Part shown: one piece after another, positions 25,212 to 34,449 of the stretch
Position numbering within the stretch: the first letter of the stretch is position 1
How the letters are laid out: every line of letters starts with the position of its first letter
Assembly: GCA_965199175.1 (NCBI GenBank)
Contig: OZ240684.1
Coordinates: forward strand, 1,736,001-1,800,000
Length of the DNA stretch: 64,000 nucleotides
Source of the DNA: G963923945 sp965199175
GTDB lineage: Bacteria > Pseudomonadota > Alphaproteobacteria > G963923945
Reading direction: 5' to 3'
The notes under the pieces: model-generated
What the model was told of the DNA's origin: nothing
Databases searched by the model: none
What the model saw: only the letters and a program-made list of their open reading frames with translations
Made by a program: the position numbers and the translations under genes

Positions 25212-25597
25212 GACGCAATCACACAGGTGGCGTCACACAGGTGACAAAGGGAAAGAGAAAAGAAAAAGCAAAAAAACAGGACGGTTAAAACAAAATCATT
25301 GCTCTGTTATTCAGAAGCAAAAATGAAGAACCAGAATCGTTCCGGTCAAAATGACCAATCATAAAAATGATTAAAAAATAAGCAAAATAATATCTTCGCG
25401 TATTTTTTGCTTATTTATTGAGCAATATCGTGAATGATCTCAATCGGGAAGATACAGCTTACGGCCTTCCCTTTTCCCTTTCTTCATTGATTTATATACA
25501 TTTTTCAGAATGATCAGTCAAATGGCACGTTTATTGATATCTCACGCCTATTGATCGTTGACGTCAAGGCGCGTCAAAGCAAAAAGGAGAAACAAGC
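25212..25597. other. glnK upstream control region
   Basis: 386 bp without a gene, AT-rich. It holds an 11-bp duplication TCACACAGGTG (25219 and 25233), two dyads (25378-25414; TTGCT-N9-AGCAA at 25407-25425) and the sigma-54-like element at 25523. The dyads lie about 100-145 bp upstream of that element, the distance expected for NtrC enhancer sites, though they do not fit the NtrC consensus well. Confidence 0.5.
25523..25538 (+). promoter_or_regulatory. Sigma-54 (-24/-12) type promoter of glnK-amtB
   Basis: TGGCAC (25523-25528), 5 bp, TTGAT (25534-25538): matches TGGCAC-N5-TTGCW except A for C in the -12 GC. GG and the -12 dinucleotide are 10 bp apart, as required. NtrC/RpoN control of glnK-amtB is established in related bacteria. 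Confidence 0.6.
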
Positions 25598-25936
25598 GTG
25601 AAGCTGATCATAGCCGTCATTAAGCCTTTCAAGCTTGAAGAAACCCGTGTCGCATTGACCGATATGGGGATTGAAGGACTCACAGTCAGTGAAGTAAAGG
25701 GCTTTGGCCGTCAAAAAGGCCAAAAGGAAATTTACCGTGGATCGGAATATGCAGTCAATCTCATCCCCAAGATCAAGATTGAATTGGCGGTCCCGGATGC
25801 TCTGGCTGAAAGAGCCGTTGAGACCATCCAACAAACAGCCAAAACCAGCACCATCGGGGATGGAAAAATATTTGTCCTGGAGGTTGCTCAAGCCACACGT
25901 ATCCGGACAGGGGAATCCGGAGAGGATGCTCTTTGA
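25598..25936 (+). CDS. glnK: Nitrogen regulatory protein P-II (GlnK/GlnB)
   Basis: 112-residue P-II signal protein that reports nitrogen and energy status to AmtB, glutamine synthetase adenylylation and NtrB. Seen: MKLIIAVIKPFKLEETRVAL, GFGRQKGQKEIYRGSEY with the uridylylation tyrosine Y51, and the B-loop TSTIGDGKIFVLEV. The start is a GTG at 25598 with AAGGAG 8 nt upstream. Pairing with amtB 106 bp downstream makes this a GlnK by context, although GlnB cannot be excluded from sequence. Confidence 0.95.
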   Translation: MKLIIAVIKPFKLEETRVALTDMGIEGLTVSEVKGFGRQKGQKEIYRGSEYAVNLIPKIKIELAVPDALAERAVETIQQTAKTSTIGDGKIFVLEVAQATRIRTGESGEDAL

Positions 25937-25967
25937 ACCAGAATCAGTTTTTTTGAGAATCCAACAA

Positions 25968-25995
25968 ACCAGAGCAGTTTTACCAGAGCAGTTTT
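25968..25995. repeat. Perfect 14-bp tandem duplication between glnK and amtB
   Basis: ACCAGAGCAGTTTT at 25968-25981 and 25982-25995 with no gap. Confidence 0.85.
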
Positions 25996-26042
25996 AAATG
26001 ACCCGGTATTCTAAGAAATTTCAGTAAAGGAACTTGTCACAA

Positions 26043-27398
26043 ATGAGAAACCCCCTACTCAGTCAAAGCCCCAGGCGGTATATCCTAAACCGATGGATCA
26101 GGCAAACAGCAATGGGTGTCGCTGGTTTTACCACCAGCTTTGCCGCCCAGATGGCCCAGGCTCAAGAGAGTATTGCTCCCTCAACAATCCCTGTCATTGA
26201 TCATGGCGATACCGCCTGGATGCTGACCGCAACCGCATTGGTCCTCATGATGGCTATTCCCGGTGTTGCGTTATTCTATGGTGGGATGGTCCGCAAAGCC
26301 GGTGTATTGGCTATGTGTGTGCAGGTTTTCGCGGTTTGCTGTCTTGCCAGTATTCTCTGGATGGTTGCCGGCTATAGCCTGGCTTTTGGTGAAGGCAATG
26401 CCTATATCGGCGATCTGAATAATCTGTTTTTGGCCAATCTGACAAAAGATGCCGTCCTGGGAACCATTCCTGAAACTGTCTTTGTCATTTTTCAAATGAC
26501 CTTTGCCGTGATCACCCCGGCTCTCATCCTGGGGGCCTGTGCAGAACGTATGAAATTCTCGGCCCTGCTGATCTTCCTGGGGGCCTGGCTCCTTTTGGTT
26601 TACGCCCCGATTTGCCATTGGGTTTGGGGTGGTGGCTTCCTGGGTCAGGACGGCGTCCTCGATTTTGCAGGCGGTACCGTTGTCCATATCAATTCCGGGA
26701 TTGCCGGTCTGGTTGCCGCTATCATGCTTGGGCCTCGTTACGGCTATCAACGTGAGCCATTGCGGCCTCACAACCTGGTTTACAGCCTGATCGGTGCTTC
26801 TTTATTATGGGTCGGCTGGTTTGGTTTTAATGCTGGCTCAGCGTTGGCTGCCGATCATTCTGCAGGCATGGCCATGATTGTTACCCAAATCGCCTCGGCA
26901 GCAGGAGCCCTGGCATGGATGGGGGTCGAATGGATGCTGCGCGGAAAACCCAGCTTATTGGGAATGATTTCCGGAGCTGTCGCCGGTTTGGTCGCCATTA
27001 CACCAGCGGCCGGATTTGTTGACCCGATGGGAGGCCTGATACTCGGTCTGGCTGCCGGAGCAATCTGTTTCTGGGCATCTGTGATTGTAAAAAATAAGCT
27101 CGGCTATGACGATTCTCTGGATGTTTTCGGCATTCATGGTGTGGGTGGAATCGTCGGGGCAATCCTTACCGGTGTGTTTGCCGTTGAAGCAATCGGTGGA
27201 ACAGCGGGCCTTCTGGAAGGCAACAGCGCACAAGTCTGGATCCAGACCGAAGGGATCATTTATACCATCATATACTGTGCTGTGGTCTCTTTCATCTTGC
27301 TTTTTCTTCTCAAAAAAACCATCGGGTTGCGGGTTGAAGAAAGTGTTGAAATTGAGGGGCTTGACCTTCATGTCCATGGAGAAAAGGTCGATCATTAG
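26043..27398 (+). CDS. amtB: Ammonium transporter
   Basis: A 451-residue Amt channel importing ammonium when nitrogen is scarce; GlnK blocks it when nitrogen is sufficient. An N-terminal signal-like segment ending near QAQES is followed by about 11 membrane segments. Seen: DTAWMLTATALVLMMAIPGVALFYGGMVR, YAPICHWVWGGGFL with the first channel histidine, HINSGIAGLVAA and DVFGIHGVGGIVGA with the second histidine of the twin-His pore. The ATG at 26043 follows AAAGGAA; a TTG nine bases upstream is also open. Confidence 0.97.
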   Translation: MRNPLLSQSPRRYILNRWIRQTAMGVAGFTTSFAAQMAQAQESIAPSTIPVIDHGDTAWMLTATALVLMMAIPGVALFYGGMVRKAGVLAMCVQVFAVCCLASILWMVAGYSLAFGEGNAYIGDLNNLFLANLTKDAVLGTIPETVFVIFQMTFAVITPALILGACAERMKFSALLIFLGAWLLLVYAPICHWVWGGGFLGQDGVLDFAGGTVVHINSGIAGLVAAIMLGPRYGYQREPLRPHNLVYSLIGASLLWVGWFGFNAGSALAADHSAGMAMIVTQIASAAGALAWMGVEWMLRGKPSLLGMISGAVAGLVAITPAAGFVDPMGGLILGLAAGAICFWASVIVKNKLGYDDSLDVFGIHGVGGIVGAILTGVFAVEAIGGTAGLLEGNSAQVWIQTEGIIYTIIYCAVVSFILLFLLKKTIGLRVEESVEIEGLDLHVHGEKVDH

Positions 27399-27448
27399 AT
27401 CATCGTATTCCCCCATACCGGCCTGGTAACAGGTTGGACGACTTGATT

Positions 27449-27485
27449 ACCCCCGTTTTTGAATCATCAAAAACGGGGGTTTTTA
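27449..27485 (+). terminator. Strong rho-independent terminator after amtB
   Basis: Perfect 14-bp arms (27449-27462 and 27467-27480, ACCCCCGTTTTTGA type) around a 4-nt loop, followed by TTTTT. It ends the glnK-amtB operon; the A-tract on the 5' side could let it act in reverse as well. Confidence 0.92.
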
Positions 27486-27653
27486 TGCTCCCAAACGGTC
27501 CCGCATAGAGAACGTCAAGAATCGAAAAACCCCTGAAATCGTGGAAAATGACTGATACGTGATGATTGCCGGTTGAAAAATCTCCGTAAGAGAATCTACA
27601 TTTTGTGGGTTTTGGTGGCTTTCTTCTCAAAAAAACGCTACATCTGAGTTAAT

Positions 27654-27710
27654 CATGACGTTATCAGGCTGACATGGCAGTATCGAACTGACATGACGTT
27701 ATCGAACAAA
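27654..27710. repeat. Three 19-bp tandem units overlapping the ftsK start
   Basis: Units 27654-27672, 27673-27691 and 27692-27710 share CATG(A/G)C-GTATC-GA type sequence. The third unit contains the ATG at 27693 usually taken as the ftsK start, so the number of units could change the leader or start. Confidence 0.75.
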
Positions 27711-30035
27711 ATGAGTGATAAGGCTGAAACTCCAAACGCCGAGCGTTTTTTACCGACCCGGGTGGTGGTTTTTTTACGTCGAAAACTGATACAGATTATC
27801 AGTTTCGGTTTGATATCTCTGGGTGTTCTGCTCAGCCTGGCCTTATTGAGTTATGCGCCATCCGACCCTTCCTGGAACACCGCTGCACCGATCTCAGCCC
27901 ATAATTGGCTGGGAACAACCGGGGCTGTGATTGCCGATCTCAGCATGCAAATAATCGGTTTAGGGAGCGGGATGATCCCTTTGGCTTTTTGCTTTTGGGG
28001 TTGGGGTTTATGGCGCGGAACCAGGAAAGTCCCGTCGCGTAAACATGCTGGTCTGCTCCTGGCCTCCTTACCAGCCTGGGCAGCAGCAGCAGCAGCTTTG
28101 CCACCGGCTGTTACCTGGGGTCCCGAAGCAAGCTGGGGCGGCTTGATCGGTGCTGGCCTGATCAATCTGGCCCATCCTCTGTTGATACATTGGGAACCAG
28201 TCAGCCATACCGTATTCGGCTTCGTGTTCCTTGCCGCCGGCCTGATCCTGGCCAGTGCCGCCCTTGATCTGAAGGCACGGGATTGGCAACGGGCTGGTGC
28301 GGCGGGTTGGCGTTGGATCGCCTGGACCAGCCTTCGTATTGCAGCCGGTTTATCATCCCTGACCGGAATCTTTTCCAACCAGAAAGACCCGACACCAGAA
28401 CGCCCCATACGCAAGTCACCGATTATCACAGCCCCATCATTGCGCGATACCCCGGCCTCGCATGCCAAAGATCAGCAATCCACTGCTGACTCCTCTGATA
28501 TCAGCCGACCATTATCGCCCGGCTCTGATTATACATTACCGGCATTATCGCTGCTCAAACAACCACCACGAGGAAACAGAAATAAGCGGCTTGATCATTC
28601 GAAAATCACCGAAAATGCTCAGCTTCTTGAAACAGTCCTCAAGGATTTCAATGTCCGGGGAACCATCATTAATATCCGCCCGGGGCCGATTGTCACGCTC
28701 TATGAATGGCAACCGGCGCCGGGAACCAAGGCAGCACGCGTCATCGGTCTGGCCGATGATATTGCCCGCTCTATGAGTGCTCAATCAGCACGGATTGCGT
28801 CCATTACCGGCCGCAATGCAATCGGTATCGAACTCCCCAACCCGGATCGCGAAATGGTTTATCTTCGCGAACAGCTGGCCACCTCCAGCTTCATCGATAG
28901 CCAGGCTCTTCTCCCTCTGGCCCTGGGCAAGGATATTGGCGGCGACCCGGTCATTGCTGATCTGGCCAATATGCCCCATTTACTGATCGCCGGAACCACC
29001 GGATCAGGAAAATCGGTAGCGGTTAATACGATGATTTTATCCTTGCTGTACCGCATGTCACCCGAAGAGTGCCGCCTGGTCATGATTGATCCGAAAATGC
29101 TCGAATTATCAGTCTATGATGATATTCCTCATTTATTATCACCGGTGGTCACAGATCCTAAAAAAGCGGTTACAGCCCTCAAATGGACCGTACGTGAAAT
29201 GGAACGCCGGTATCGGATCATGTCCAGCATGGGAGTGCGTAGCCTTGCCGCTTTTAATCAACGCATCGCCACAGCACGTCAAACCGGTGAGGTTCTCACC
29301 CGGCGGGTACAAACCGGTTTTGATCCTGAAACCCATCGGCCTGTTTTTGAGAATTTACCTCTTGATTTAACCCCCTTGCCTCTGATTGTTGTGGTCGTCG
29401 ATGAGATGGCTGATCTGATGATGACCGCCGGCAAAGAAATTGAAAATGCCATTCAGCGTTTATCGCAAATGGCACGGGCAGCCGGGATTCATTTGATCAT
29501 GGCCACACAGCGTCCTTCCGTCGATGTGATCACCGGCACAATCAAAGCCAATTTTCCCACCCGAATCAGCTTTCAGGTCACCTCCAAAATTGATAGCCGT
29601 ACCATTCTCGGTGAGCAAGGAGCAGAACAACTGCTCGGTCAGGGAGATATGCTGTATATGGCAGCAGGGGGACGTATTCAAAGAGTTCATGGCCCCTTTG
29701 TTGCCGATCACGAAGTGGAACGGGTGGTCAATCACCTACGTGCTCAGGGGATGCCTCAATATATCGAAGATGTTACTCAGGAACCCCCGGAAAATCAGGA
29801 CACCGGCGGTGATCTGATAACCGGAGAAAGCAACAGAGATCAACTCTATGATAATGCCGTTGCTTTGGTGGCACGGGAAGGAAAAGCCTCAACCAGCTTT
29901 GTTCAGCGCCATCTGCAAATCGGCTATAACCGGGCTGCCCGCCTGATTGAACGTATGGAAAATGAGGGCATCATCAGCCCGGCCAATCATGTGGGAAAAC
30001 GCGAAGTCCTGCTCGCCCGACCCGATATTCATTAA
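27693..30035 (+). CDS. ftsK: DNA translocase FtsK
   Basis: 780 residues. FtsK couples septum formation to chromosome segregation by pumping DNA toward dif. N-terminal membrane domain with four segments (about 25-50, 75-100, 108-135, 150-180), a short linker (about 225-300), then the motor: alpha/beta domain with Walker A GTTGSGKS near residue 434 and Walker B IVVVVDEMADLMM, RMPTRISFQV-like region TRISFQVTSKIDSRTILGEQGAEQLLGQGDMLY, and the DNA-reading gamma winged-helix at the C-terminus (VALVAREGKASTSFVQRHLQIGYNRAARLIERME). ATG 27711 (MSDKAE), just after the repeats, is a serious alternative start. Confidence 0.96.
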   Translation: MTLSNKMSDKAETPNAERFLPTRVVVFLRRKLIQIISFGLISLGVLLSLALLSYAPSDPSWNTAAPISAHNWLGTTGAVIADLSMQIIGLGSGMIPLAFCFWGWGLWRGTRKVPSRKHAGLLLASLPAWAAAAAALPPAVTWGPEASWGGLIGAGLINLAHPLLIHWEPVSHTVFGFVFLAAGLILASAALDLKARDWQRAGAAGWRWIAWTSLRIAAGLSSLTGIFSNQKDPTPERPIRKSPIITAPSLRDTPASHAKDQQSTADSSDISRPLSPGSDYTLPALSLLKQPPRGNRNKRLDHSKITENAQLLETVLKDFNVRGTIINIRPGPIVTLYEWQPAPGTKAARVIGLADDIARSMSAQSARIASITGRNAIGIELPNPDREMVYLREQLATSSFIDSQALLPLALGKDIGGDPVIADLANMPHLLIAGTTGSGKSVAVNTMILSLLYRMSPEECRLVMIDPKMLELSVYDDIPHLLSPVVTDPKKAVTALKWTVREMERRYRIMSSMGVRSLAAFNQRIATARQTGEVLTRRVQTGFDPETHRPVFENLPLDLTPLPLIVVVVDEMADLMMTAGKEIENAIQRLSQMARAAGIHLIMATQRPSVDVITGTIKANFPTRISFQVTSKIDSRTILGEQGAEQLLGQGDMLYMAAGGRIQRVHGPFVADHEVERVVNHLRAQGMPQYIEDVTQEPPENQDTGGDLITGESNRDQLYDNAVALVAREGKASTSFVQRHLQIGYNRAARLIERMENEGIISPANHVGKREVLLARPDIH

Positions 30036-30052
30036 ACGAAGATACTCGCCGG

Positions 30053-30832
30053 ATGAATAAGAAAATCAGCAGCACCGAAACAAATAGTAAGACAATCCAT
30101 ATGAACACGCCCCATCGGCCCAACCGATCAAAGGACAGAACCACCCCGGGCCAGGTCAATCAGCAGTCCAAAACAACTCTGATCCTCCTGGGGATATGGC
30201 TGGTCGGCGTTTTGCTGTTTGGAGGAATCATCAACACCAGCCTCCATGCTGCTGACACCCCGGTCACTCCCCTTTTGAACCCGGATCAACAGGCTGACCT
30301 TCAGCGTGTCTGGAAATATTTCGGTGATCTCAAAACCCTGACAGCTTCTTTCGGCCAGTTTTCCAGCGATGGAAGCTTTGCTTCAGGACAGCTTTATCTT
30401 CATCGACCAGGCCGTTTACGCATTGAGTACAAACCTCCAATCCCTCTTCTGATTATCGCTGATGGGACACGTTTAGTTTATTACGATACCGAACTCAATT
30501 CGGCGAGCGGATTTCGCCTTGATGAAACCCCGGCGTCTATTTTCCTGAGTGAAAATTTTGATCCCGAAAAAAGTGGTTGGATTGTCACGGCATTGGAAAA
30601 AAAACCCGGGAGTTTGCGCCTGACCTTAAAGCATCTCCATCATCCTGAATATGGCCGGGCAACTTTGGTTTTCTCGGACCAACCTCTGGAATTGAAAAAA
30701 TGGCAAATCCGGGATGTCGAAGGGATTGAAACCACCGTTTCTTTGCGTGAAATTCGCCGGGATGTTACGCTTGAAGACCGATTATTCATCGCCAAAGACC
30801 CACGTGCGCTTACCAATCCTTTCATCCGCTGA
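30053..30832 (+). CDS. lolA: Outer-membrane lipoprotein carrier LolA family protein
   Basis: About 259 residues. LolA shuttles lipoproteins across the periplasm from LolCDE to the outer membrane. A polar N-terminus precedes a hydrophobic segment (about 43-66, LILLGIWLVGVLLFGGIINTSLHA) ending in a signal-peptidase-like AAD. The mature part shows LKTLTASFGQFSSDGSFASGQLYLHRPGRLRIEYKPP and DGTRLVYYDTELN, the conserved LolA core. The unusually long N-terminus suggests the ATG at 30101 might be used instead. Located 17 bp after ftsK, as in most alphaproteobacteria. Confidence 0.9.
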   Translation: MNKKISSTETNSKTIHMNTPHRPNRSKDRTTPGQVNQQSKTTLILLGIWLVGVLLFGGIINTSLHAADTPVTPLLNPDQQADLQRVWKYFGDLKTLTASFGQFSSDGSFASGQLYLHRPGRLRIEYKPPIPLLIIADGTRLVYYDTELNSASGFRLDETPASIFLSENFDPEKSGWIVTALEKKPGSLRLTLKHLHHPEYGRATLVFSDQPLELKKWQIRDVEGIETTVSLREIRRDVTLEDRLFIAKDPRALTNPFIR

Positions 30833-30838
30833 CGATCT

Positions 30839-30870
30839 CCCTCATTATCCAGGGATAATCAGGGTTTTTT
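30839..30870 (+). terminator. Rho-independent terminator after lolA
   Basis: CCCTCATTATC (30839-30849), loop CAGG, GATAATCAGGG (30854-30864) with one C-C mismatch, then six T. It closes the ftsK-lolA unit. Confidence 0.85.
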
Positions 30871-30959
30871 GGTTGTTTCAGATAGTATTTCCGGTCTGTT
30901 TTTGTGAGCATCTTGATTTTTCACAGTCTCATCCCCACATAAAATTTATGCGCATCAAT

Positions 30960-31046
30960 GAGCCGGATCATCCCCTGCCTCATCCGGCCTGATGCCCTGT
31001 CTGTGCGCGTCTGGCCTTCCCCCTGGTCAGGCGCGCTTTTATTTCT
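30960..31046 (+). ncRNA. Candidate small RNA ending at an orphan terminator
   Basis: The hairpin at 31005-31036 follows no gene, lolA being already terminated at 30870. A second dyad (GCCGGAT ... ATCCGGC) precedes it. Two stacked hairpins ending in a U-tract are what a short independent RNA would look like. The 5' end and promoter are not clear, so this is a weak call. Confidence 0.25.
31005..31046 (+). terminator. Orphan rho-independent terminator
   Basis: GCGCGTCTGGCC (31005-31016), 8-nt loop, GGTCAGGCGCGC (31025-31036): 12 pairs including two G-U, followed by TTTTATTTCTT. Confidence 0.8.
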
Positions 31047-31956
31047 TATCCGTAATCTACGTGTCTATTCAGGATCACAGGATGGTCACTCAGCCCCCTT
31101 GATGGTCCGGTATCTGTGGTTTCTCTGAAACCGCTATCCCAAAAGATAGCCGCTCTGATCCTCATGGCTTCTAAGGACAATCCTTTACAGTTTCGGACTG
31201 GTCAACATGCCTTGCTCTCACATCCTGGTAAAATTTGTCATATCTGTATTCTTTTGCAAAACCCCTGAATGCGCCATGACTCCAGATGAACGGTCTGAAG
31301 GGAACAATGATCGCCAGCCTGTGTTGCATATCTCGCGAGGATAACCCCGGTGCCTGATGGGAGATTTCTCAAATCAGCCCGTCACAATGGGTGATTGAAG
31401 GAGCAATCAATAGCCTGCCTGGAAATATCTGTTATCGGGATCATCGCCCCGGTTCGGCTCCGGATCTGGCAGGAAGCAGCAATCCTGGATTCATCATAAT
31501 CCCGGACCCATCAAATATCTTGCCAGACAGGCTTTATCCCGACCACTCCCCCGGCGTTTTTATTTCTATCATAGTGCCCGAAGACCTTTATCCGGATAAC
31601 CATTTGCGTATTATGCGTAATCGTCACGCTAATTTTCATTATGTGGCTGCTTTATCGGGTAGTTCTCACAACCAATGCGCAATCAGTCCTGGAATATTCT
31701 GTCCCCCAAAATGATTGGGATTCTTTGCGATTGTGCTGCAGCTGATAGTACCGGTTTATCGGGCTGGAAAGCCTGTAGTGACGGATCACCCGGCATAGCA
31801 AAAAAACCGCCAGCTGTTGCAGAAATGCAGCGTGAATGATGAAGATATGTATCATGATACCCCTTGGAATCGCTGATAAAATCTGCGCCTTTAGCAGAAT
31901 AGACCAGAGTTTTAAAATGCGGTTTTCAGCAAAAACATTCTTGATTGAGCAATCCG

Positions 31957-32796
31957 ATGACCGTCCATAGGAGACAAGGCCGCTCAGGTCGTGATTCCTT
32001 GCGGATCACGACCTGGAATGTTAATTCGATCCGAATGCGGATCGAATTGGTCGCCCGATTGGTTCAAACCATTCATCCCGATATTCTGTGCCTTCAGGAG
32101 ATCAAAGCGACCCAGGAACAGTTTCCACACACCATCCTGACCGCATTGGGGTTTGGTTATCATTTTACGTATCCCTTAAAAGGGTATAACGGCGTAGCCA
32201 TTCTTTCTAAGCGCCCTTTTCTGGATTGCCGGCGCCTGGATTGGTGCGGGAGTGAAGATGCCCGCCATATCAGCGTGGTTATCGAAGCAGGCGGCCAACC
32301 GATCCATCTGCATAACCTCTATATTCCGGCTGGCGGCGATCTTGCGGATGCTCAGTCCAGCAAGCAGTTTGCATATAAATTAGCATTTCTTGACCAAATC
32401 ACAGCCTGGTTTGCCAATTCAGATCATGACCCCCGGATGATCCTTGTTGGGGATCTCAATATCGCCCCCCTAAAAACCGATGTCTGGTCGCATCGGCAAA
32501 TGCTCGCCGTGGTATCCCATACTCCGGTTGAGGTCGAGAAACTGAACGCCCTGCAAGCAACCCGGAGCTGGGTCGACCTGCCCCGCCAGATCATTCCGCC
32601 GGATAAAAAACTCTTTAGCTGGTGGAGCTACCGGGCCCGGGATTTCGCTGCCAGCAACCGGGGACGCCGCCTTGATCATATCTGGGCAACATCTGAGGTC
32701 GCGGATTATCTGACCAATAGCCATATTTTACGCGAAGCCAGGGGTTGGGAGAAACCCTCCGATCATGTACCGGTAACCGCAGAATTTCTGTTCTGA
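31957..32796 (+). CDS. xth: Exodeoxyribonuclease III (AP endonuclease)
   Basis: About 279 residues, EEP-fold Mg-dependent nuclease that cuts at abasic sites and trims 3' ends in base-excision repair. Seen: RITTWNVNSIRMRIE, DILCLQEIKATQEQFP (catalytic Glu), GYNGVAILSKRPF, NLYIPAGGD, LVGDLNIAP (Asp/Asn), FSWWSYRARDFAASNRGRRLDHIWAT and SDHVPV (catalytic Asp-His). I chose the ATG at 31957; a TTG four codons earlier is also open. Placement after lolA is usual for alphaproteobacteria, but here over 1 kb intervenes. Confidence 0.95.
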   Translation: MTVHRRQGRSGRDSLRITTWNVNSIRMRIELVARLVQTIHPDILCLQEIKATQEQFPHTILTALGFGYHFTYPLKGYNGVAILSKRPFLDCRRLDWCGSEDARHISVVIEAGGQPIHLHNLYIPAGGDLADAQSSKQFAYKLAFLDQITAWFANSDHDPRMILVGDLNIAPLKTDVWSHRQMLAVVSHTPVEVEKLNALQATRSWVDLPRQIIPPDKKLFSWWSYRARDFAASNRGRRLDHIWATSEVADYLTNSHILREARGWEKPSDHVPVTAEFLF

Positions 32797-33340
32797 AAAA
32801 AACAGAAACAAACAATCAGATCACAAAAAAACAACCTCTTCCCGCTGCAACCGTAAAACCCCAATAACCAGTCCAGGGACATCATCAGGAATCAGAACCG
32901 TTTTGTAAAATTTTTAGTCTTTGTATAGATATTTAACCTTTTGAAAAATATGTAAAAACTAAATCTTTTTATTAAAATTTAGAATGATAGCTATGATTAA
33001 GCAATTCGGCAGTCTGTTTTGAGATGGTAGAGACATTTCCAAATGAGCAATCATGCGTTGACCACCGATACCCTATAAGCCGGAAAAATGAGGAGAACAA
33101 TCTTCACCGGATCTCAGATAAGCATCTGTCACATTATTTGTCGGGAAATGAACTGGCACGATAACCACCTGACATATAAGGAATGAGTTGCCTGACCAAT
33201 CGCAACAATAAATATGCAAAGCCCCTCGAAACTGACACGAATGTTCGTGAAGCTCCGGAGCGTTTTGCCGTTACAGACCAAGCTGAATCTGAAAACGCTA
33301 TGAGTGACCAAGACCTGGAACCCGTTCATTGATCAGAAGA
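32797..33340. other. Gap between xth and the RhuM remnant
   Basis: No intact gene is seen. 32900-32995 is very AT-rich. From about 33220 the plus-strand reads fragments (REAPERFAVTDQAESENAMSDQDLEPV in one frame) that may be the decayed 5' part of the adjacent pseudogene. Confidence 0.4.
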
Positions 33341-34287
33341 CAGGGAAACCGGTTTCTGGTCTGTGTTGGGCAAAGTGATCCGAAGGTAGAATTGAAATAC
33401 GAAGGTAACAGCTTATGGATGAAATAAGCCCGGATATTTCAATTCTTTGATGTGGATATCTCAAGCACATCACGGCATATCGCTCATAGTTTTGAGGACG
33501 GCGAACTGAATAAAACGACTTCTTTGCAAAAAGTGCAAAAAAGTATGGGAAGACCCGGCACCATGTATAGTTTAGACATCGTGAGTTCGTTGAGAGACCG
33601 TGTATCTTCAAAACAAACGACAATTTTCAGAAAATAGGCGACCAACAAACTGGGTCAATTTGCCAGAAAGGGCTTTGTCATCAATATTGAAAGGCTCCAG
33701 GACCCGGATAATCACGACCATTTCCAGGAGCTTCGCGAAATTATCCGCGATATTCGGGCGTCTGAGGCAAATCTTTTAAAGAGATGTGCAGAATTTGTGC
33801 ATTTTGCCAAGATTACGCAGAGTGAACCGAAAAGGAAAAAATCTGTTTTTGCTGTTTTTGCTACTGTACAGAATAAGTTCCACTATGCCGTGACTGGTCT
33901 GACAGGAGCAGAAATAAGAAAAGAATGCACAAACCATAAATCACCAAATATGGCCCGAACGACATGATCTGGCGACCATCTGACCCAAAAGGATGTTCTG
34001 CACCGCACAGAATCTTCCAGGAGAACTTGAGGGATTGAAACCGTTTCACCGGGACGCTGCCCGATTACTTTGAGCGAGAGACCGGTCTTCAACGCCTTGT
34101 AATGACGAAAAACGTAATGACGAAAAACGTAATGATGCAAAGCCCAGAAACCAAGCCCGACCAATTCATACTCAATAAAAAACGGCAACTTTTACAAGGC
34201 TCTGGAACGGTTTCAAAAGCCGATGCTGACAAACATGCAAAAACTCATTACTCACTTTACAAAGAAGAACAGAGAAAGATTGCGTAA
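33341..34287 (+). pseudogene. Decayed RhuM-family (virulence protein RhuM) gene
   Basis: Pieces of one RhuM-type protein can be read in order on the plus strand. In one frame: VELKYEGNSLWMK, stop TAA (33425), ARIFQFFDVDISSTSRHI, HSFEDGELNK, YSLDIVSSLRDRVSSKQT, FRK, stop TAG (33635), ATNKLGQFARKGFVINIERL, REIIRDIRASEANL, FATVQNKFHYAVTGLTGAEI, SPNMARTT, stop TGA, SGDHLTQKDV; then a frameshift; the C-terminus (ILNKKRQLLQGSGTVSKADA, HYSLYKEEQRKIA) is read at 34102-34287. The stops fall where the family has Q (WLTQ), W (FRxWAT) and W (TxWSG), so each is a single-base nonsense mutation. RhuM genes are typically carried on genomic islands and often next to toxin or restriction genes; their function is not firmly known. 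Confidence 0.8.
34101..34130. repeat. 15-bp tandem duplication inside the RhuM remnant
   Basis: AATGACGAAAAACGT at 34101-34115 and 34116-34130, followed by a partial third copy. Confidence 0.85.
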
Positions 34288-34449
34288 GATCAATCAATAA
34301 AAGGAAATTGACGATCTTCGGCTTCCCGGTTTTTGGGATCAATAAGCGTTTTTAATTCACAAATATAGAGAGAGATCAAATTTTTCCGGAGAATGCTGTG
34401 GCACCGCATTGATCTCACACTCCCGGTCACAGCCATTATCGAAAATTCC

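Larger units (their letters stand above)
30871..31956. other. 1.1-kb region without a recognisable gene
   Basis: Neither strand gives a protein I recognise; the only longer frame (31391-31714) is low-complexity with no family resemblance or SD. Present: a strong terminator-type hairpin at 31005-31036 with U-tract, a GCCGGAT/ATCCGGC dyad just upstream (about 30963-30989) and a GCTATC/GATAGC hairpin near 31133-31150. Stretches such as 31170-31260 read like decayed coding DNA, but I cannot name a parent gene. Confidence 0.5.

Noticed and set aside
31391..31714. 107-residue frame between lolA and xth
   Set aside because: Proline- and repeat-rich, no SD, no recognisable domain; overlapping frames on the other strand are equally long.
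33425..33637. Stop-codon reassignment to explain the stops in the RhuM remnant
   Set aside because: TAA, TAG and TGA are all used as ordinary stops in intact genes of the window, and the remnant also has a frameshift.
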